Shown: piece after piece, positions 6,759 through 10,099 of the stretch
Layout of the letters: the number at the start of each line of letters is the position of its first letter
Numbering within the stretch: the stretch's first letter is position 1
Assembly: GCA_025352765.1 (NCBI GenBank)
Contig: JANXSI010000672.1
Span: 1-10,099, forward strand
Length of the DNA: 10,099 bases
Reading direction: 5' to 3'
Source: Devosia sp.
Lineage (GTDB): Bacteria > Pseudomonadota > Alphaproteobacteria > Rhizobiales > Devosiaceae
Position numbers and translations under genes: made by a program
The notes under the pieces: model-generated
Seen by the model: only the letters and a program-made list of their open reading frames with translations
Databases searched by the model: none
What the model was told of the DNA's origin: nothing

Positions 6759-6764
6759 CCATTG

Positions 6765-6792
6765 CGGCGTCGCGGCCTGAGCCGCGGCGCCG
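6765..6792 (+). terminator. hairpin terminator after the cupin gene
   Basis: CGGCGTCGCGGC (6765-6776) pairs with GCCGCGGCGCCG (6781-6792) over the 4-nt loop CTGA, with a single T-G wobble at 6770/6787. On the plus strand it is followed by TTCTTCCCC, a short pyrimidine/T-rich tail. It starts 6 bp past the cupin TGA and occupies the 59-bp gap between convergent genes. It could serve both directions, but the tail favours the plus strand. Confidence 0.7.
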
Positions 6793-6817
6793 TTCTTCCC
6801 CGGCGGCTGAGGCAGGC

Positions 6818-7951
6818 TTAGCTCCGATTCGGAGCCGTGGCGTCGTATTCGCCGTATTCGCAGCCGGCGTGGCCGATGCGGATGGTGTCGACGGGGACCA
6901 GCCGGTCCGGAGGGCCGTCGAAAAGGCGGATCTCGCCGCTGGCGGTGCCGCCGTTCCAGAGGCGCGTATGGCGGCGCGTGCCGTCGGGCGCCTGATAGCG
7001 CATCAGCAGCATCTCGGCGCGGCTGCAGACGAGGTCGAGTTCCATCCGCGAGCGGGGGGAGGTGGCGATCACCCGCCAGCGATTTTCGGTCGCGCCCTCG
7101 TCGAAGGCGAAGGTCACGTGCGTGCCTTCCCAGAAGCGCGAGAAGTTGTAATCGTAGACGCGCCCCTCATAGTTGAGACAGGCGAGCAACTGCTTGGCGA
7201 GCGGCACGCCGAGGATCTTGGGCTGGCCGCCGCCGATCTCGACGGCGGAGTTCCGCAGCCGCTTGCCGGTCGTTGCGCTCACCATGTCGCAGCTCGAAAT
7301 CCACAGCCAGGGCGAGGTGAAATTGCTGCCCCAGTTCTTGTCGGCATAGCCGAAGCTGGCGTCGGGCGTGACGAGGTAGCGCTCGCCGTCGAGCTCGACC
7401 CAGCCCTCGTAGGCGGTCTTGATGCCCTGGGCGTGCCAGTACATCTCGAACAGGTTCAGCGCCCGGGCCGGGGCCGAGGCGCCGTAGCCCACCGAGTAGG
7501 CGATCTGCTTGTCGGCCCGCAGTTGCCAGCGGAGCGTGCCGACATCGCTCGCCCATTGCGGGTTGGCGGCGGCGTCGGCCGCCGAGACCGCCACCGAGCC
7601 CGAGAGGGCGGTTTCGCTCAGCTGGTTCTGGCCCATCCGGACCGACAGCGCCCCCTCGGCAATCTCGACCGCCTGCATGCCGAAATAATTGTGCAGTTGC
7701 CGCGCGTCGCTGCCCCAGCAGCCGACCTTGAGCAGCCCGTAGGACGGTTTTGCGCCATCGCCGCCGAACACCGGGTCCGCTGCGGCGAAGGCGGGATTGC
7801 AGACGAAGTACTCGATGAAGAACGCCTTCTCTTCACCGGTCTCGGCGTGGCGCGCGGTGAAATTGTGCCACCACCAGTCATAGCCGAGCGCCGCGAGCGG
7901 GCCGCGCAGCATGTACTGGTTGCGATCGATGGCGGGGGCGAGCGCGGCCAT
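6818..7951 (-). CDS. tocopherol cyclase-like (lipocalin-type) protein
   Basis: A 377-aa protein whose central segment matches my memory of the tocopherol cyclase family (PF14249; plant VTE1 and bacterial homologues). SFGYADKNWGSNFTSPWLWI (199-218) corresponds to the family's Tyr-Ser-Glu/Asp-Lys-Asn-Trp-Gly...Trp-x-Trp signature, and FFIEYFVCNPAF (44-55) to its N-terminal strand. YDWWWHNF (24-31), GTLRWQL (138-144) and YWHAQGIKTAYEGWVELDGE (171-190) also fit this double-lipocalin fold. No signal peptide is visible. The ATG (complement of 7949-7951) is only 11 bp past the Fe-ADH stop. The best ribosome site is AGGG overlapping that stop, so translational coupling is likely. The reading frame stays open upstream through the ADH gene, but those codons are antisense-frame noise. 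Plant members cyclise prenylquinols; most bacterial members are uncharacterised, so the enzymatic role here is unknown. Confidence 0.75.
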   Translation of the reverse strand: MAALAPAIDRNQYMLRGPLAALGYDWWWHNFTARHAETGEEKAFFIEYFVCNPAFAAADPVFGGDGAKPSYGLLKVGCWGSDARQLHNYFGMQAVEIAEGALSVRMGQNQLSETALSGSVAVSAADAAANPQWASDVGTLRWQLRADKQIAYSVGYGASAPARALNLFEMYWHAQGIKTAYEGWVELDGERYLVTPDASFGYADKNWGSNFTSPWLWISSCDMVSATTGKRLRNSAVEIGGGQPKILGVPLAKQLLACLNYEGRVYDYNFSRFWEGTHVTFAFDEGATENRWRVIATSPRSRMELDLVCSRAEMLLMRYQAPDGTRRHTRLWNGGTASGEIRLFDGPPDRLVPVDTIRIGHAGCEYGEYDATAPNRS

Positions 7952-7962
7952 GGCCCGAGGCC

Positions 7963-9120
7963 CTAGAGCCGGCCCTCGAAGGCGCGGTCGAAGATTTCGA
8001 GGGCGCGTTCCCGGGTGAGTTCGATCGGGTTGCCGCCGGCGGTCGGATCGACGATCGCCATGTCGCCGATCAGCTCGCGCTGTTTTGTGTCGACCTTGAA
8101 GTCGGCGAGGATGTGCGGGACGCCGAGCTTCTGGCGCAGCGCCAGGACGGCATTGAGGAACGACTCGAAGTTCGGCTGCAGGCCGCAATAGGCGGCGAGG
8201 CGGGCGATCTTGGCCTCGATGGTGTCGCGATTGACCACCAGCACATAGGGCATGAACACCGCATTGGTCATGCCGTGATGCGTGTCGTAGAGCGCGCCCA
8301 CCGGGTGGCTCAGCGCATGGATGGCGCCGAGGCCCTTCTGGAACGCCGTTGCACCCATGGCGGCGGCGCTCATCATGTTGCCGCGCGCTTCGATGTCGTT
8401 GGGGTTGGCGACCACTTTCGGCAAATTCTCGAGCACCAGCCGGATGCCCTCGACGGCGATGCCGTCGGCAAGCGGGTGATAGCCGGGGGCGCAATAGGCC
8501 TCGAGGCAGTGGGCGAGCGCGTCGAAGCCGGTGCCCACGGTGATGAAACCGGGCATGCCGACGGTGAGCTCGGGATCGGCGATGACGATTTTTGGCATCA
8601 TCAGCGGGTGGAAGATCACCTTCTTGGTGTGGGTCGTCTCGTCGGTGATGACGCTGGCGCGGCCGACTTCGGAGCCGGTGCCCGCAGTGGTCGGCACCGC
8701 AATGATCGGGAAGATCCCCTTGGGGTCGGCGCGCGTCCACCAGTCGCCGATGTCCTCGAAATCCCACATCGGGCGGGTCTGGCCGGCCATGAAGGCGATG
8801 GCCTTGCCGACGTCGAGCCCCGAGCCGCCGCCGAAGGCGATGACGCCGTCATGAAAGCCGGCGCGGAGGATGGCGACGCCGGCATTGACGTTGGCCGAGA
8901 TGGGGTTGGGCTTCACATCGGCGAACACCCCGACCTCGAAGCCGGCGTCCTTGAGCAACTGGATGGTCTTTTGCGTCACCGGCAGATTGACCAGCCCGGC
9001 ATCGGTGACCAGGAGCGGCTTCTTGATGCCGACGGACTTCAGCGCCTCGGGCAGCTCGGCAATGCGGCCGGCGCCGAATTTGACAGCAGTGGGGTAGTTC
9101 CAGTTGGCTTTGGTGGCCAT
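7963..9120 (-). CDS. iron-containing (group III) alcohol dehydrogenase
   Basis: A 385-aa NAD(P)-dependent alcohol dehydrogenase of the Fe-ADH family (FucO/AdhB/YqhD superfamily), cytosolic, full length. The N-terminal dinucleotide domain has FGAGRI (15-20), AFGGGSGLDVGKA (95-107) and PTTAGTGSE (143-151). The C-terminal helical domain carries the metal ligands in the expected spacing: Asp200 and His204 in DALAHCLEAY, His268 in GAIHALSHPVGA, and His282 in DTHHGMTNA, 14 residues later. GGAG lies 6 nt before the ATG (complement of 9127-9130). It follows the ALDH gene on the same strand after 121 bp of repeat DNA and precedes the tocopherol cyclase-like gene by 11 bp. With ALDH next door, the natural reading is oxidation of an alcohol to an aldehyde that ALDH takes to the acid. 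The substrate cannot be read from the sequence. Confidence 0.95.
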   Translation of the reverse strand: MATKANWNYPTAVKFGAGRIAELPEALKSVGIKKPLLVTDAGLVNLPVTQKTIQLLKDAGFEVGVFADVKPNPISANVNAGVAILRAGFHDGVIAFGGGSGLDVGKAIAFMAGQTRPMWDFEDIGDWWTRADPKGIFPIIAVPTTAGTGSEVGRASVITDETTHTKKVIFHPLMMPKIVIADPELTVGMPGFITVGTGFDALAHCLEAYCAPGYHPLADGIAVEGIRLVLENLPKVVANPNDIEARGNMMSAAAMGATAFQKGLGAIHALSHPVGALYDTHHGMTNAVFMPYVLVVNRDTIEAKIARLAAYCGLQPNFESFLNAVLALRQKLGVPHILADFKVDTKQRELIGDMAIVDPTAGGNPIELTRERALEIFDRAFEGRL

Positions 9121-9139
9121 GATGCTCTCCGGTGGTCAC

Positions 9140-9174
9140 GAACCTCGTTCTTCGACGGGCTCAGGATGAGGTTC
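9140..9174. repeat. REP-like stem-loop repeat, copy 1
   Basis: Arms GAACCTCGTTCT (9140-9151) and AGGATGAGGTTC (9163-9174) enclose an 11-nt loop (9152-9162). As plus-strand RNA every position pairs if two G-U wobbles are allowed; on the minus strand those two become C-A mismatches. The core at 9143-9171 is, in reverse orientation, the same 29-bp unit as copy 2, with 23 of 29 bases identical. The sequence resembles a dispersed intergenic repeat I know from Sphingomonadales and Hyphomicrobiales genomes. Confidence 0.75.
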
Positions 9175-9197
9175 TGGGCAGGCTCGGCGGCTTGCTG

Positions 9198-9234
9198 CCG
9201 ACCTCATGGTGAGCTTGTCGAACCACGAGGTCGG
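9198..9234. repeat. REP-like stem-loop repeat, copy 2
   Basis: Arms CCGACCTCATGGT (9198-9210) and ACCACGAGGTCGG (9222-9234) form a 13-bp stem with a single non-Watson-Crick pair (9206/9226, a U-G wobble in minus-strand RNA) around the 11-nt loop GAGCTTGTCGA. It starts 7 bp past the ALDH stop, so it could also act as that transcript's 3' hairpin, though no T-run follows. The loop is 9/11 identical to that of copy 1 read on the opposite strand. Confidence 0.8.
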
Positions 9235-9241
9235 TACCGCG

Positions 9242-10099
9242 TCAGACGATCTTGAAGTGATAGCTCTTGGGTTGTGACAGATTGGCGTAGCCGATTTCGC
9301 TGAGCGCACCGCCCTTGCCGGTGTCCTTGACGCCGGTCCAGACCAGCGCCGGGTCGAGATAGTCGCAGCGATTGGCGAACACCGTTCCGGTTTCGACGCG
9401 GGCGCCGAGTTTGGCGGCCTGGTCGAGGTCCTCGGTCCAGATTGAGGCGGTGAGGCCGTAGGGGCTGTCGTTCATCAGGGTGATCGCCTCGTCGTCGTCG
9501 GCCACCTTCATGATGCCGACCACCGGGCCGAAGGATTCTTCCCGCATCACCGCCATCTGGTGGTTGACGTTGGTCAGGACTTCCGGTGCGAGATAGGGCG
9601 AGCTTTCCTCGTCGAGGTCGTGCCTGGTGTTGAGGTGCGACTTGGCGCCCTTGCGCAGCGCCTCGAGCGTCTGCCCGCGCACCAGATCGGCGAATTTCGG
9701 CGCCGCCATCGGCCCGACGATGGTGTCGGGATCGAGCGGGTTGCCCAGCTTCCAGCCCTTGGCGTTCTCGACGAAGCCCTCGACGAACTTGTCGTAGACA
9801 TCGGCATGCACATAGATGCGCTCGACGCCGCAGCAGCTCTGGCCGGAGTTGAAGAACGAGCCGTCGACGAGGTTTTCGACGGCGTAGTCGAGTTTGGCGT
9901 CGGCCCGCACATAGGCCGGGTCCTTGCCGCCGAGTTCGAGCCCGAGCGTCGCGAAGGTGCCGGCGGCGGCGCGCTCGATGCGCTTGCCGCCTTCGACCGA
10001 GCCGGTGAAGTTGATGTGGTCGATCTCGCCCGAGCCGATCAGCTTTTCGGTGTCGGCGTGGTTGAGCACGAGGTTCTGGAACAGCCCGTCGGGGAGGCC
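9242..10099 (-). CDS. aldehyde dehydrogenase, C-terminal 285 residues (partial)
   Basis: An NAD(P)-dependent aldehyde dehydrogenase running off the right edge; roughly the last 60 percent of a normal 450-500 aa enzyme is present. The frame is open to 10099, and the codon at 10067-10069 that could pass as a start is an internal GTG (Val) within GLFQNLVLNHADTEKL. Numbering from the window edge: FTGSVEGG (31-38, coenzyme loop), LELGGKDP with general base Glu55 (54-61), catalytic Cys89 in NSGQSCCGVERI, EESFGPV (188-194), and a C-terminal WTGVKDTGKGG segment. The tail NRCDYLDPALVWTGVKDTG is, from memory, typical of the ALDH subgroup paired with Fe-ADH in alphaproteobacteria. It probably oxidises the aldehyde made by the neighbouring Fe-ADH. 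Succinate-semialdehyde-like or amine-derived aldehydes are possible; the substrate is undetermined. The promoter is outside the window. Confidence 0.93.
   Translation of the reverse strand, partial: GLPDGLFQNLVLNHADTEKLIGSGEIDHINFTGSVEGGKRIERAAAGTFATLGLELGGKDPAYVRADAKLDYAVENLVDGSFFNSGQSCCGVERIYVHADVYDKFVEGFVENAKGWKLGNPLDPDTIVGPMAAPKFADLVRGQTLEALRKGAKSHLNTRHDLDEESSPYLAPEVLTNVNHQMAVMREESFGPVVGIMKVADDDEAITLMNDSPYGLTASIWTEDLDQAAKLGARVETGTVFANRCDYLDPALVWTGVKDTGKGGALSEIGYANLSQPKSYHFKIV

Noticed and set aside
6692..7966. Plus-strand open frame of 424 codons opposite the tocopherol cyclase-like gene
   Set aside because: Antisense frame with biased composition and no domain. It begins inside the cupin gene in another frame, and the minus-strand product has a family signature.
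6818..8767. Possible 649-residue fusion of the tocopherol cyclase-like protein with an upstream domain
   Set aside because: The upstream part is an out-of-frame reading of the Fe-ADH gene, His/Arg/Pro-rich with no domain. The real start is at 7951, where the protein-like sequence begins.
8113..9255. Plus-strand open frame of 380 codons opposite the Fe-ADH gene
   Set aside because: Antisense to a full-length Fe-ADH with all metal ligands. Its last residues are translated from the REP-like repeats (HGELVEPRG-type tail), a common source of false proteins.
10067..10069. Start codon of the aldehyde dehydrogenase at a GTG
   Set aside because: The frame continues to the edge with conserved ALDH sequence (GLPDGLFQNL), so this is an internal Val and the gene is truncated by the window.

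Overview
The window is GC-rich with tightly packed genes and almost no spare intergenic DNA. Protein resemblances (KDG kinase, cupin_6/AraC regulator, Fe-ADH/ALDH pair) and a 29-bp dispersed hairpin repeat suggest an alphaproteobacterium, most likely Hyphomicrobiales; a Devosia-like genome is my best guess. That is inference, because the window holds no rRNA or other phylogenetic marker. I see no IS element, phage gene, tRNA or CRISPR array.

Layout, left to right. (1) The last codons of an unknown + strand gene, then an SDR oxidoreductase on + (85-864). (2) A - strand group converging on the SDR: a 2-keto-3-deoxygluconate kinase-type sugar kinase (861-1769) preceded by a single-pass membrane protein of unknown function (1830-2408). 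The SDR and kinase stop codons lie in the same CTAG. (3) A secreted 5'-nucleotidase/UDP-sugar-hydrolase-type metallophosphatase on - (2559-4088), followed by a strong GC hairpin. (4) An AraC-family regulator on - (4269-5246), divergent across a 200-bp control region from a + strand pair: a class I SAM methyltransferase (5447-6271) and a small exported cupin (6318-6758). A hairpin that bulges out the methyltransferase stop codon separates the pair, and a second hairpin ends the unit. (5) A - strand operon entering from the right edge: aldehyde dehydrogenase (partial, 9242-10099), iron-containing alcohol dehydrogenase (7963-9120) and a tocopherol cyclase-like protein (6818-7951). Two oppositely oriented copies of a REP-like stem-loop lie between ALDH and Fe-ADH.

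Functionally this looks like accessory carbon metabolism. KDG kinase would phosphorylate an Entner-Doudoroff-type intermediate of uronate or sugar-acid breakdown. The nucleotidase would salvage extracellular nucleotides. The Fe-ADH/ALDH pair would carry an alcohol through its aldehyde to the acid. The two least explained systems are the tocopherol cyclase-like protein tied to the ADH/ALDH pair, and the AraC / methyltransferase / exported-cupin cassette, whose methyltransferase lacks the acidic residue expected to bind the SAM ribose.
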